Shown here piece by piece: positions 1-7,828 of a stretch of DNA of 64,000 nucleotides (position 1 is the stretch's first letter; each line of letters opens with the position of its first letter). The notes under the pieces are model-generated. The model worked only from the letters and a program-made list of their open reading frames with translations. It did no database searches and was not told where the DNA came from. Made by a program: the position numbers and the translations under genes. The DNA comes from Syntrophaceae bacterium UBA6087. Lineage in GTDB: Bacteria > Desulfobacterota > Desulfomonilia > UBA1062. The DNA lies in the NCBI GenBank assembly GCA_002448235.1, contig DIXF01000005.1, positions 186,001-250,000 on the forward strand, given 5' to 3'.

Positions 1-1
1 C

Positions 2-322
2 GGCGCAGCCGCCATGGCCGCCCTGAAAGCGGCAGGCCTCGCGGACAGCCTCAAAGGAAAGTTCGTGTTTCCGCAGGATATCGGGCAGGCCTTCCAGTAT
101 GCCTCCACCGGGGCCGTGGACCTTGGGTTCTGCGCCCTCTCCTCCACCCGCACTCCTGTTGGTGAAAAAGGCTGCACCTTCATTGTGGAACAGGCACCGA
201 AAATTACCCAGGCAGCATGCGTCATCGTCAGCACAAAGAACAGGCCTGCCGCCGCTCAGTTTGCCGATTTTCTCATCTCTCCGGCAGCCGTCCGGGTAAA
301 GGGAAAGTATGGATACCGGTAG
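2..322 (+). CDS. modA: ModA C-terminal part (molybdate-binding protein, truncated by window edge)
   Basis: About 106 residues of the C-terminal lobe of a periplasmic molybdate-binding protein; the reading frame is open from the first base, so the gene begins outside the window. Seen: a GAVDLGFCALS segment and a VIVSTKNRPAAAQFADFLIS segment, the latter typical of the last helix region of ModA-type solute-binding proteins. The stop lies inside the start of modB (14 nt overlap), so modABC are one operon. ModA captures molybdate in the periplasm and delivers it to ModB. Whether it prefers molybdate or tungstate cannot be judged from this fragment. Confidence 0.85.
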   Translation, partial: GAAAMAALKAAGLADSLKGKFVFPQDIGQAFQYASTGAVDLGFCALSSTRTPVGEKGCTFIVEQAPKITQAACVIVSTKNRPAAAQFADFLISPAAVRVKGKYGYR

Positions 323-992
323 CATCCTGTTCCCGCTGTGGATCTCTTTCAAGCTTGCCTTCGCTACCACGGTCGTGCTCCTCGTGATCGGTTCTTTTCT
401 CGCCTATCTGCTCGTGTATCGGAAAGTTCCCGGCAGGGCCATGGTGGAAGCGCTCATCAGCCTGCCTATCGTCCTGCCTCCCACCGTGCTGGGATTTTAT
501 CTCCTGATAGCAATGGGTCCGAAAGGGCCGCTGGGAAGGGCATGGGAAAATCTTTTCGGGTCAGCGCTCCTGTTCACCTTCACCGGCATCGTCATCGCAT
601 CGATCTTCTACAGCCTGCCGTTCGCGGTGCAGCCCCTGAAGGCGGCCTTTTCCAAGATCGACAGGAAGGTCCTGGAAAATGCCTATGTCCTGGGCCTCTC
701 GCCCACGAAAGCCTTTTTCCGGGTCATTATTCCCAACTCTACAGCCGGCTTTGCCGCTGCAGCGATCCTCGTATTTCTTCATACCATGGGGGAGTTCGGG
801 GTGATCCTCATGGTGGGAGGAAGCATTCCGGGTGAGACTCGTGTTGCATCCATCGCCGTTTACGAGGCAGTGGAGTCGCTCCGGTACCGGGACGCATGGA
901 TCATGTCAGGGGTGCTGGCCCTCTTGAGCTTCACCTTTCTCGTTATCACAAATACCTTGAGCAGGGGCACGTACGATGGCTTTAACGGCTGA
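309..992 (+). CDS. modB: Molybdate ABC transporter permease ModB
   Basis: 227 residues, normal length for ModB. Seen: about five hydrophobic helices and the cytoplasmic EAA-type loop (ENAYVLGLSPTKAFFRVIIP, about residues 122-141) that docks to the ATPase. The C-terminal part (GEFGVILMVGGSIPGETRV) is a ModB/CysT family hallmark. It overlaps modA by 14 nt and modC by 17 nt, pointing to translational coupling. It forms the transmembrane channel for molybdate import. Confidence 0.95.
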   Translation: MDTGSILFPLWISFKLAFATTVVLLVIGSFLAYLLVYRKVPGRAMVEALISLPIVLPPTVLGFYLLIAMGPKGPLGRAWENLFGSALLFTFTGIVIASIFYSLPFAVQPLKAAFSKIDRKVLENAYVLGLSPTKAFFRVIIPNSTAGFAAAAILVFLHTMGEFGVILMVGGSIPGETRVASIAVYEAVESLRYRDAWIMSGVLALLSFTFLVITNTLSRGTYDGFNG

Positions 993-1725
993 TATCAGAA
1001 AGAAGCTCAAACATTTTACCCTGGATGTCTCCCTTTCCTGCAAGGATGGCGAGATCCTTTCCATTGTCGGACCTTCCGGCTCCGGCAAGACAACGATTTT
1101 AAGGCTCATTGCAGGCCTCGATAGTCCGGACGAAGGAGTCATCACCTGCGGGGACCGCACCTGGTCGGACTCCCGGCGCAGGGTTGCCCTGCCGGTACAG
1201 AAGCGCGGTCTTGCCATGGTGTTCCAGGATTTCGCCCTGTTCCCCCACTGCAGCGTGTTCAAAAACGTCTGCTTTGCCGCAGAGGACAAGTCTCTGGCGG
1301 AAAATCTTATGAAAAGATTCGGCATATGGCATCTCAAGGAAAGCAGTTCCCATGCCATCTCGGGAGGGGAAAGACAGCGCACGGCCATCTGCCAGGCCCT
1401 GGCAAAAGAGCCGGAGGTGCTCCTCATGGACGAGCCTTTCTCCGCGCTGGACCCGCTCACCCGGAGGAGCCTCCGTATAGGTCTGGCTGAAATGAAGAGA
1501 GAGCTTGCAATACCCATCATCCATGTTACTCATGACATCAAAGAGGCCCTCTTCCTGGGGGACGAGATCGTCCCGGTCGTAAAGGGCAGGGTCTTCCATA
1601 AATGGCTGCTCCAGTTCATGCTCAAGGCACAAGACCTGAGCATATGCCCGGATCGGGGGGGCATTGATGCCGAAGGGGATGTGGAGCTGGAAATGTACGA
1701 CATAAGAAGGGGGTATATACGATGA
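976..1725 (+). CDS. modC: Short molybdate ABC transporter ATPase ModC
   Basis: 249 residues. Seen: Walker A GPSGSGKT (residues 32-39), Q-loop around FQDFALFP, signature ISGGERQ (128-134), Walker B LLMDEP (about 149-154) and a following switch His in THD. ModC proteins usually run to about 350 residues with a C-terminal MOP/TOBE domain that senses molybdate; here the chain stops soon after the ATPase domain. That sensing function is therefore absent or supplied elsewhere (a separate Mop gene lies at 2496-2720). It overlaps the next gene by 4 nt (ATGA). Confidence 0.93.
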   Translation: MALTADIRKKLKHFTLDVSLSCKDGEILSIVGPSGSGKTTILRLIAGLDSPDEGVITCGDRTWSDSRRRVALPVQKRGLAMVFQDFALFPHCSVFKNVCFAAEDKSLAENLMKRFGIWHLKESSSHAISGGERQRTAICQALAKEPEVLLMDEPFSALDPLTRRSLRIGLAEMKRELAIPIIHVTHDIKEALFLGDEIVPVVKGRVFHKWLLQFMLKAQDLSICPDRGGIDAEGDVELEMYDIRRGYIR

Positions 1726-2348
1726 ACATCGGTTCTTATTCTGTTGAAGACTACATGCACCTGGTCAAGTCGTTCCACGGCAACATGGCACCGGGCCTCA
1801 TCATCGGCGGATTCATGGTGGACCTTGCCATGCAGGAGTTCTCCGAGGGGGTACTTTTCGACGCCATCAGCGAGACGCAGACCTGTCTGCCGGACGCCAT
1901 TCAGCTCCTCACTCCCTGCACCACCGGCAATGGCTGGCTAAGGGTATTGAACTTCGGCCGCTACGCCCTGTGCCTCTACGACAAGTATTCCGGCGAGGGT
2001 ATCAGAGTATTCGTGGACACTGAAAAGCTGGAAGCCTGGCCCGATATCAAGACCTGGTTCCTAAAGCTCAAGCCGAAGAATGAGCAGGATCCGAGTGCGT
2101 TACGGGATCAGATCATCGAGGCAGGGGCGAGCATTCTCACCATGCAGCGCGTCACCATGGAAATTGCCTCCTTTCCGAAAAAAGGCAAAGGGGCCATTGC
2201 CGCATGTCCGGCATGCAATGAGGCATATCCCGCAAAGGACGGCCCTTTGTGCCTGGCCTGCCAGGGCGGCAGTCCCTACAGGCGTGAGACGCAGGATGCC
2301 AAACCCGCACTCAAGATTGTTTCCTCGACACAGGACGGAAACCGCTGA
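1722..2348 (+). CDS. FmdE-like protein with C-terminal zinc ribbon
   Basis: 208 residues resembling formylmethanofuran dehydrogenase subunit E (FmdE) family proteins, which occur in many non-methanogens next to metal transporters and have no settled function. Seen: N-terminal FHGNMAPGLIIGGFMVDLAM (the family usually shows HGHxCPG, so the Cys is replaced by Ala), the central TCLPDAIQLLTPCTTGNG block (about residues 63-80), and a C-terminal four-Cys knuckle, CPACNEAYPAKDGPLCLAC. It starts within the modC stop codon (ATGA), so it is co-translated with the molybdate transporter. A role in molybdenum or cofactor handling is inferred only from this context. Confidence 0.8.
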   Translation: MNIGSYSVEDYMHLVKSFHGNMAPGLIIGGFMVDLAMQEFSEGVLFDAISETQTCLPDAIQLLTPCTTGNGWLRVLNFGRYALCLYDKYSGEGIRVFVDTEKLEAWPDIKTWFLKLKPKNEQDPSALRDQIIEAGASILTMQRVTMEIASFPKKGKGAIAACPACNEAYPAKDGPLCLACQGGSPYRRETQDAKPALKIVSSTQDGNR

Positions 2349-2495
2349 TATTCCAGATCGCGGTCGGTGCTCAACTTGTCCGCCGGCCGCCGGACCCTGT
2401 CCTGCCTGCCCGTGTTCAGCAGCTTTCTCGGGAAGGGTGTAAGAAAAGGTGCTCGGCAAAGCCCTGCTGCGGGATACTGTGCTCAGAAAACCTTT

Positions 2496-2720
2496 TCAGC
2501 AGCCCTCGCAGTCGATGGCAAGCATGACGTTCGAAGCCTTGATAACGGCGGCTATCTCCTTACCGACCGCGATCTTCATCCCCTCTGCCGATTCCTTCGT
2601 GATGATGGAGACGATCTGGCCGCCGCCGGCCAGTTCAACGACGACCTCGGTATTGACCGCGCCTGGAGTGACTTTTTTCACCTTACCCTTCAAGACATTC
2701 CGCGCACTGATTTTCATCAT
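2496..2720 (-). CDS. mop: Molbindin (single MOP domain protein)
   Basis: 74 residues, a single Mop domain. Seen: the MKISARNVLKGKVKKVTPG start followed by NTEVVVELAGGGQIVSIIT, the classical Mop fold signature. Such proteins form hexamers that store or buffer molybdate and tungstate in the cytoplasm. There is a strong Shine-Dalgarno (AGGAGG at 2729-2734) eight bases before the ATG at 2720; a second ATG follows directly. The gene is convergent with the modABC-fmdE operon and downstream of the methyltransferase and importer genes on the same strand. It may substitute for the MOP domain missing from ModC. Confidence 0.92.
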   Translation of the reverse strand: MMKISARNVLKGKVKKVTPGAVNTEVVVELAGGGQIVSIITKESAEGMKIAVGKEIAAVIKASNVMLAIDCEGC

Positions 2721-2764
2721 ATCGTAATCCTCCTTTGCCTGCTTTTATGGAAAGCTTTTACGGG

Positions 2765-3610
2765 TCACGCTTCCGCCCGCTCCACATCCCAGTACACGAG
2801 AGCCGAGCGGACTCCCCGCGGCCACACATACTTCCCTTGCTCAAAGACGAGCCTGCGGGACAGGAGATCGCAGAGAAAGCCGTCATGGGTTTTTTCATCA
2901 ACCATACCGAGCTTCCGTTTTACATCAGCGAGGGCTTCCTCGATGCTCTCGTTGGTCCAAGGCTCCCACAGTCCCGTGTCCTCCATAATGATATTAGGAA
3001 AGATGCCCATCTGAATCAAGGCATTGATGGCGATATGGAAATTCGGGCTGTCATGGGGCTGCCCCCAAACGCGCATGGCAGCCTCTGCCATGATCCCGTC
3101 CCTGACCGGCGCCCTCAGGAGCAGAAAGCAGGTTTTCTTCGTCACCTCTTCCATGCGTACGATGAACCTTCTGAAATCCGGATACCCGTACATGGCGTGG
3201 GAGCACAGGGAAAAATCACAAGCGCCGGTTTGCGCTTCAGGCCAGGACTCCTGGATGACCTCCACATTCTTCAATCCCATCTCCTGCACGTTCTTTCTCA
3301 TAAAAGAAGCCATGGCTTCGGACGGCTCGACCGCCACTACCCGGCCTGCATGAGGCGCCAGAACGCACGCCCAGGCCCCGGTCCCGGCCCCGATATCGAG
3401 CAGGGTCGCGCCGGGATTCCGTTTGAGTTTCTCGATGATGAAAGCCCGGCTGGAGTCAGGTTTGTTCCAGCGCTTTTTCACGTTGTCATTGAACCATTTC
3501 GCCTTGTCCTTCCACACATCCTTTCGCTGAGCACCTTCCTTTTCCCGAGATTTCCCGGTTTCCTCGATGATCTGCTTCCAGAGAAGCAGCCAATCGGTCG
3601 GCTTTTCCAT
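2765..3610 (-). CDS. Class I SAM-dependent methyltransferase
   Basis: About 281 residues from the ATG at 3610, chosen because GGAGG lies 6-10 bases upstream; two in-frame ATGs (3616, 3613) and a TTG at 3652 that overlaps the upstream stop are alternatives. Seen: SAM-binding motif I LLDIGAGTGAW, motif II VVAVEPSE and a family-typical SLCSHAMYGYP stretch. The substrate is unknown. It is the last gene of an importer operon (substrate-binding protein, permease, ATPase), so a role in modifying an imported metal complex or cofactor is plausible but is inference only. Confidence 0.85.
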   Translation of the reverse strand: MEKPTDWLLLWKQIIEETGKSREKEGAQRKDVWKDKAKWFNDNVKKRWNKPDSSRAFIIEKLKRNPGATLLDIGAGTGAWACVLAPHAGRVVAVEPSEAMASFMRKNVQEMGLKNVEVIQESWPEAQTGACDFSLCSHAMYGYPDFRRFIVRMEEVTKKTCFLLLRAPVRDGIMAEAAMRVWGQPHDSPNFHIAINALIQMGIFPNIIMEDTGLWEPWTNESIEEALADVKRKLGMVDEKTHDGFLCDLLSRRLVFEQGKYVWPRGVRSALVYWDVERAEA

Positions 3611-3648
3611 CATCATTCCTCCAGCTTGCTTTTTTAACACCGTTTTCT

Positions 3649-4428
3649 TCAATCAATGACGACCAGGGGCCTGCCCTTCACGCTTGCAACCTCCACATCG
3701 ACCCCGTAGAGCATGCTTAAAAATTCTTGGGTAAGAGTATCCGCGGGGCTGCCCGAAGAAAGGATGCATCCCTTCTTCATAAGGATCACATGATCTGCTA
3801 CGGCCGCTGCCGCGTTCGGATCATGCGTGCTGAACACTACCGTCTTTCCATTTTGCCTGAGCATCCGTATCAGATCGAGGATACGTCTCGTGTTGCCGAG
3901 GTCGAGATGCGAGGTCGGCTCATCCATGAGCATAATATGGGATTCCTGTACCAGGACCCGTGCGACCATGGCAAGCTGGCGCTCTCCACCGCTTAAAGAG
4001 GGCACCTCCCTGCTTTTTAGATGCGGGATGCCGACCATATCGAGGGCTCGGGCAGCCAGTTCTCTATCCGCCTTTCCGGGCTGTTCAAGCATCCCGAGGT
4101 GGGGCGCCCTGCCCAGCAGCACATATTCGAACACGCTTAATCCAAAGGCTACCGACTCTTCCTGGGGCACGAGGCCCACGAGATGCTTCGGCACCCTGTG
4201 TTTCCCCTGAAGCGGAACAGTATGGATCGAAAGCTCCCCTTTCACCGGCCGGAGCATGCCGAGGATCAGGAGCAGGAGTGTGGTCTTGCCTGACCCGTTC
4301 GGCCCGAGAATGGCGCATACGCTGCCTTCTTCGATATCGAGCGAGAGACCGTCCATGAAGTGCGGCATCTTCAAGTCATAGCTGAACGAGAGCCCCCTTG
4401 CGGAGATCGCGGTGCCGATATGCTTCAT
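3649..4428 (-). CDS. BtuD/FecE-type ABC transporter ATPase
   Basis: 259 residues. Seen: Walker A GPNGSGKT (42-49), signature LSGGERQ (145-151), Walker B IMLMDE (165-170) and switch region FSTHDPNAAAA. The layout matches ATPases of FecCDE/BtuCD importers, which take up ferric siderophores, haem, corrinoids or, in the MolBCA branch, molybdate and tungstate. It overlaps the permease by 4 nt (ATGA at 4425-4428). Substrate is undecided; the neighbouring Mop and FmdE-like genes favour a molybdenum or tungsten compound, as inference. Confidence 0.93.
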   Translation of the reverse strand: MKHIGTAISARGLSFSYDLKMPHFMDGLSLDIEEGSVCAILGPNGSGKTTLLLLILGMLRPVKGELSIHTVPLQGKHRVPKHLVGLVPQEESVAFGLSVFEYVLLGRAPHLGMLEQPGKADRELAARALDMVGIPHLKSREVPSLSGGERQLAMVARVLVQESHIMLMDEPTSHLDLGNTRRILDLIRMLRQNGKTVVFSTHDPNAAAAVADHVILMKKGCILSSGSPADTLTQEFLSMLYGVDVEVASVKGRPLVVID

Positions 4429-5429
4429 TTGCTCACCCTGATCTTCATGGTCATGAACAGCACGAGGAAGAGACCTGCACCGATGAACGAAGTGAGGATG
4501 CCCAAAGGAATCTCCCCGGTGAGGACGGTCCGGGCAGCATCATCGCACAGGAGTACGAAGAGCCCGCCGATCATGAGCGAGGCCGGCAGGGCGCGGCGGG
4601 CATCGGATCCGAAAATCTTCCGGGCGATGTGCGGTACGATAAGGCCGACCCAGCTTATCTGTCCCGCCTTGGCCACCACAACGGCAGTGGAGACCACTGC
4701 TGCGCCCAGAAGGATGAGTCGTTCCCTTCCCGGTCTCTCGGCCAGTGAAAATGCGGTCTCATCCCGCATGGACAGGAGGTTCAGCCTCCAGCGCATGAGG
4801 TAGATGACGCACAAGGAAGGCAGTGCGACCGGCAGCATGTGGAGCATGTCCTTCCAGGTGATCCCCCAGAGCCCTCCCAGCATCCAGAAGGTGATGTCCG
4901 GAAGCTGCCGCAGAGGATCCGCCATGTATTTGAGCACGCCGGTGCCCGATGTATACAGTGCGGATACGGCGATACCGGCAAGTACGAGCCGCAATACCCA
5001 GCCTCCGAACCTGATTCTTCTTGCCAGGATATAACTCGATAACAGGCCCAGGCACGCGAAGGCGGCCGCACACCCCTGGACCGTCAAGGCGGCGCCGCCG
5101 AGCGCCACGATGGCGAGCGAAGCCCCGAAGGCAGCCCCGGAGGATACCCCGAGGAACCCCGAATCGACTAGAGGGTTGCGGAAGATCATCTGGAACACCA
5201 TACCCGATGCCGAGAGCACCATGCCGAGGAAAAAAGCGCTTAGGATCCTCGGCAGTCTCAAGTTCACCAGGATGTTCAGCAAAAGAGGGTCTGCCTTAAG
5301 ATCGGTGGGAATGGTAATATACGGGGAAGGATAGCGGCCTATGAGAAACGATGCCATAATTGCTGCGGCCATCAGCGCCCATGCCCAGAAAAACCGATTT
5401 GTCAGCCCCTGTTCCCGAGAAAAGTCCAT
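4425..5429 (-). CDS. BtuC/FecCD-type ABC transporter permease
   Basis: About 334 residues from the ATG at 5429; a longer frame runs back to 5513 but would overlap the binding-protein gene by 80 nt. Seen: FecCD-family landmarks, including LRLPRILSAFFLGMVLSASG near the N-terminus, NPLVDSGFLGVSSGAAFGAS and VGLIVPHIARKIFGSDARR near the C-terminus, with about ten hydrophobic helices. It forms the channel of the importer encoded with the flanking binding protein and ATPase. The start lies 4 nt past the stop of the binding-protein gene. Confidence 0.93.
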   Translation of the reverse strand: MDFSREQGLTNRFFWAWALMAAAIMASFLIGRYPSPYITIPTDLKADPLLLNILVNLRLPRILSAFFLGMVLSASGMVFQMIFRNPLVDSGFLGVSSGAAFGASLAIVALGGAALTVQGCAAAFACLGLLSSYILARRIRFGGWVLRLVLAGIAVSALYTSGTGVLKYMADPLRQLPDITFWMLGGLWGITWKDMLHMLPVALPSLCVIYLMRWRLNLLSMRDETAFSLAERPGRERLILLGAAVVSTAVVVAKAGQISWVGLIVPHIARKIFGSDARRALPASLMIGGLFVLLCDDAARTVLTGEIPLGILTSFIGAGLFLVLFMTMKIRVSK

Positions 5430-5433
5430 CGCA

Positions 5434-6573
5434 TTACTCGTGGGCAAGGAACGAGCATCTTGACAGGATATCTTTTTCGATGCGGGAGCTTTCCATATTA
5501 TAGAGCGTCGCAAAGAACCGGATCACCTCTCCCTTCATATCTATGTCGCGGAAAAGCTCGGGCCACGCCGTCCTTGCCGTCCAGATCATGCCGAGGATCC
5601 ATCTCGGCTCCGGGCTATCCCACCCGAACAGGTCGGAAGGAAAAGCATGCATCCTGCCGGTCTTTACCGCCTTGAGGAGCCGCCACTGAGGATCTTCCTT
5701 CAGGCTCGCGATGAGCGCGGCGGGCTTGAGCGAATGCGGAACGATGATGCAGATCAGATCGGGATTCCAGAGTGCCATCTGTTCGAAGTTCACGATGGTC
5801 CAGCCATCGGAGGCCTTTGAAACCGTATTCACCCAGACAGGCCTTGCCCCTGCCGTCCTTGCCTGAAGCGTCTGCATCCAGGATTCGGCAGGCACCTGTA
5901 CAGCGGCCTTGTTGCCTCTCGTGGTATACATGAGCATGAGCATGCCGGGTCTTTTCTGTTCGGGGATGCCGGAAACACGTGCATGGATCAGGGCGAGGCG
6001 GCCCTGATAGTATGCTTTTATCTCTTCGGCCCTCCTCTTGTTCCCGAGTACGAGCCCGAGGTTGTCCACGTCTTTGAAGAATTGCCTGGGATTTTCCATG
6101 TCGATATACACGACACCGATCCCCAGCCGCTCCAGCGAATCGCCCGTCTGGTCCCTGACAGAGCCCTTCATGATCACTACATCGGGCTTTAGCGAGGCGA
6201 TGTGCTCAGGTCCGGGATTGGGATTCAGGATTATCTTGCCGGAAAAGGCCGGATCGATCAGGCTTAAGAACGATGACAGTTTCACGCGCTCTTCGAATCC
6301 GACAATACGCCTCCCTGCTTCGGGAAACATGTAGAGGAGGTGGAGCACCATGAACGGACCCCTGCCCACCACAACGATCCTTTTCGGGAGGTTGCGCAAA
6401 ACAACCTTTCTTCCTGCAGCGTCCACAAAGGTGACCGGCAGGACGCCCCCAGATATACTTCCCGCCCGCGGAAAGGCCTTAGCCTTTTGCGCAGCTTCCG
6501 CCCCGTGACAGGAGAGAAGAAAAACAATCAGACCGAAAACGACCGGCGCAGATATACTCCATGTACGATCCAT
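5434..6573 (-). CDS. Periplasmic binding protein of the BtuCDF-like importer
   Basis: About 379 residues from the ATG at 6573, preceded by GAAAGGGG; the frame extends to a TTG at 6594. Seen: a signal peptide (hydrophobic SAPVVFGLIVFLLSC, cleavage probably after GAEA), a FVDAAGRKVVLRNLPKRIVV strand typical of class III (BtuF/FhuD) binding proteins, and an ASLKPDVVIMKGS segment. The class binds vitamin B12, haem, ferric siderophores or oxyanions (MolA). It is the first gene of an operon with permease, ATPase and methyltransferase, and diverges from the 6767 gene. Confidence 0.9.
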   Translation of the reverse strand: MDRTWSISAPVVFGLIVFLLSCHGAEAAQKAKAFPRAGSISGGVLPVTFVDAAGRKVVLRNLPKRIVVVGRGPFMVLHLLYMFPEAGRRIVGFEERVKLSSFLSLIDPAFSGKIILNPNPGPEHIASLKPDVVIMKGSVRDQTGDSLERLGIGVVYIDMENPRQFFKDVDNLGLVLGNKRRAEEIKAYYQGRLALIHARVSGIPEQKRPGMLMLMYTTRGNKAAVQVPAESWMQTLQARTAGARPVWVNTVSKASDGWTIVNFEQMALWNPDLICIIVPHSLKPAALIASLKEDPQWRLLKAVKTGRMHAFPSDLFGWDSPEPRWILGMIWTARTAWPELFRDIDMKGEVIRFFATLYNMESSRIEKDILSRCSFLAHE

Positions 6574-6594
6574 ATGCCCCTTTCCTTCAGACAA

Positions 6595-6766
6595 GCAGAG
6601 ATACGGTAATTTTCATGCGATATATGTACTGCCAAGCACAAATATATGATTTACGTCATAATCCCGTATCCTGCAAGTTCCATTTGTGCTATTAGGAGCA
6701 CATAATAAACGTATCTGCTGCGGACACTTTTCATCAGCAGTCATTTCATCATGAGAGGGTCATACG
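6595..6766. promoter_or_regulatory. Divergent promoter region with two dyads
   Basis: This A+T-rich spacer separates the importer operon (minus) from the sulfite-oxidase-fold gene (plus). Seen: an imperfect A+T dyad, cgatatatgt (6618-6627) and acaaatatatga (6638-6649), loosely like the ModE operator layout of two TATATA-containing half sites. A second dyad is TGTGCT-attagg-AGCACA at about 6686-6703. Both could be operators. No ModE gene lies in the window, so the regulator is unknown. Confidence 0.4.
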
Positions 6767-7828
6767 GTGAAGAAACGCTTTCTCCTCATTTATTCTGCGG
6801 CACTCATCCTGGCTGTTTTTATTACCTATCGCACCACCCACCATGATTATTATAACGCCGTGACCGTAACCGGGGCTACGCCCACTGCAATCGCAGAGAC
6901 TGTCCCCAAGGGCATCGAGCTCGAGGTCGGCGGCAGGGTGAAAAAGACCTACCGCTTCTCTACGTCCAGTTTGCGGGCTTTTGCCACAACACGGATACGG
7001 ACAAAAGAGATCTCACCCAAGGGCGATTTCCTGGGAACGTACAGTTATGTCGGGATACCGGTATTCAATATCCTTGAAGGCGTAGCCCCTTCGTTTCCCA
7101 AGGATTCTCCCCGAAACTTCCCTACGGACTTCCTCGTCACCTTTGTCTCCATAACCGGAGAAAAGGCCCTTTTCAGCTATGGAGAACTCCTCATGGCCGA
7201 TGACGATTCACCCGTCACCCTCGCATTCCACAGGAAAGAACTCCTGCCCTCCAAGGAGCCGGAGAACTATACCCTCAACAGGTTCAAAGGGCCCCTTGCA
7301 GGACTTCGCCTCATAGCCCCGCGCGATGGGGACACCGCCAGGTACCTTGACAATGTCGTATCGGTGACGCTGTCGGTACCGGAAGCCGGTGAAGGGCTGG
7401 TTCCTCCCCGAAAGAAAAACCATGACTGCACATCTGCAGCCATTACGATAATCGACGGCGCAAAGACGTACCTCGCCTCCGATGAAGGGGTCGAGAGATC
7501 CCCGAAGCGCTCCTGGGTAAAAGTCGGCCATGGCCAGGGTTACAAGGGCACATCCGCGGTTGAGGGATTCTCCCTGAAGTCTTTCCTTCAGAAAAACCTC
7601 CCGGACTTGAGCAGGGACGATTTCTTTCTGTTCGTATCCTGCGATGGGTACCGCTGCCTGTTTTCGGGAAGAGAAATCTTCGCAACGTCGAGCGGCCACG
7701 CCATGGTACTCATCGACGTTATGAACGGGAAGAACCCTTCTGGCGGCCTGATGCTCGCCTGCACCGACGACTACTTCATCGACAGGAGCATCTGGGGAGT
7801 ATCACATCTGCTCATCGTCAGGCCTTGA
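6767..7828 (+). CDS. Membrane-anchored protein with two sulfite-oxidase-type molybdopterin-fold domains
   Basis: 353 residues with a GTG start preceded by GAGAGGG. Seen: an N-terminal signal anchor (LLIYSAALILAVFITY), then a domain opening IELEVGGRVKKTYRFSTSSL and continuing to YSYVGIPVFNILEGVAP, the usual pattern of oxidoreductase molybdopterin-binding domains. A second, more diverged copy starts near residue 222 (AITIIDGAKTYLASDE) and ends SIWGVSHLLIVRP. The first copy lacks the Cys that ligates Mo in sulfite oxidases; the second has Cys in LFVSCDGYRCLF. It probably sits outside the membrane. Whether it binds a cofactor is unclear. It overlaps the convergent kinase gene by 11 nt. Confidence 0.7.
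   Translation: MKKRFLLIYSAALILAVFITYRTTHHDYYNAVTVTGATPTAIAETVPKGIELEVGGRVKKTYRFSTSSLRAFATTRIRTKEISPKGDFLGTYSYVGIPVFNILEGVAPSFPKDSPRNFPTDFLVTFVSITGEKALFSYGELLMADDDSPVTLAFHRKELLPSKEPENYTLNRFKGPLAGLRLIAPRDGDTARYLDNVVSVTLSVPEAGEGLVPPRKKNHDCTSAAITIIDGAKTYLASDEGVERSPKRSWVKVGHGQGYKGTSAVEGFSLKSFLQKNLPDLSRDDFFLFVSCDGYRCLFSGREIFATSSGHAMVLIDVMNGKNPSGGLMLACTDDYFIDRSIWGVSHLLIVRP

Noticed and set aside
3614..3652. TTG or earlier ATG start for the methyltransferase
   Set aside because: The ribosome site GGAGG lies within this extension, so the ATG at 3610 is better placed.
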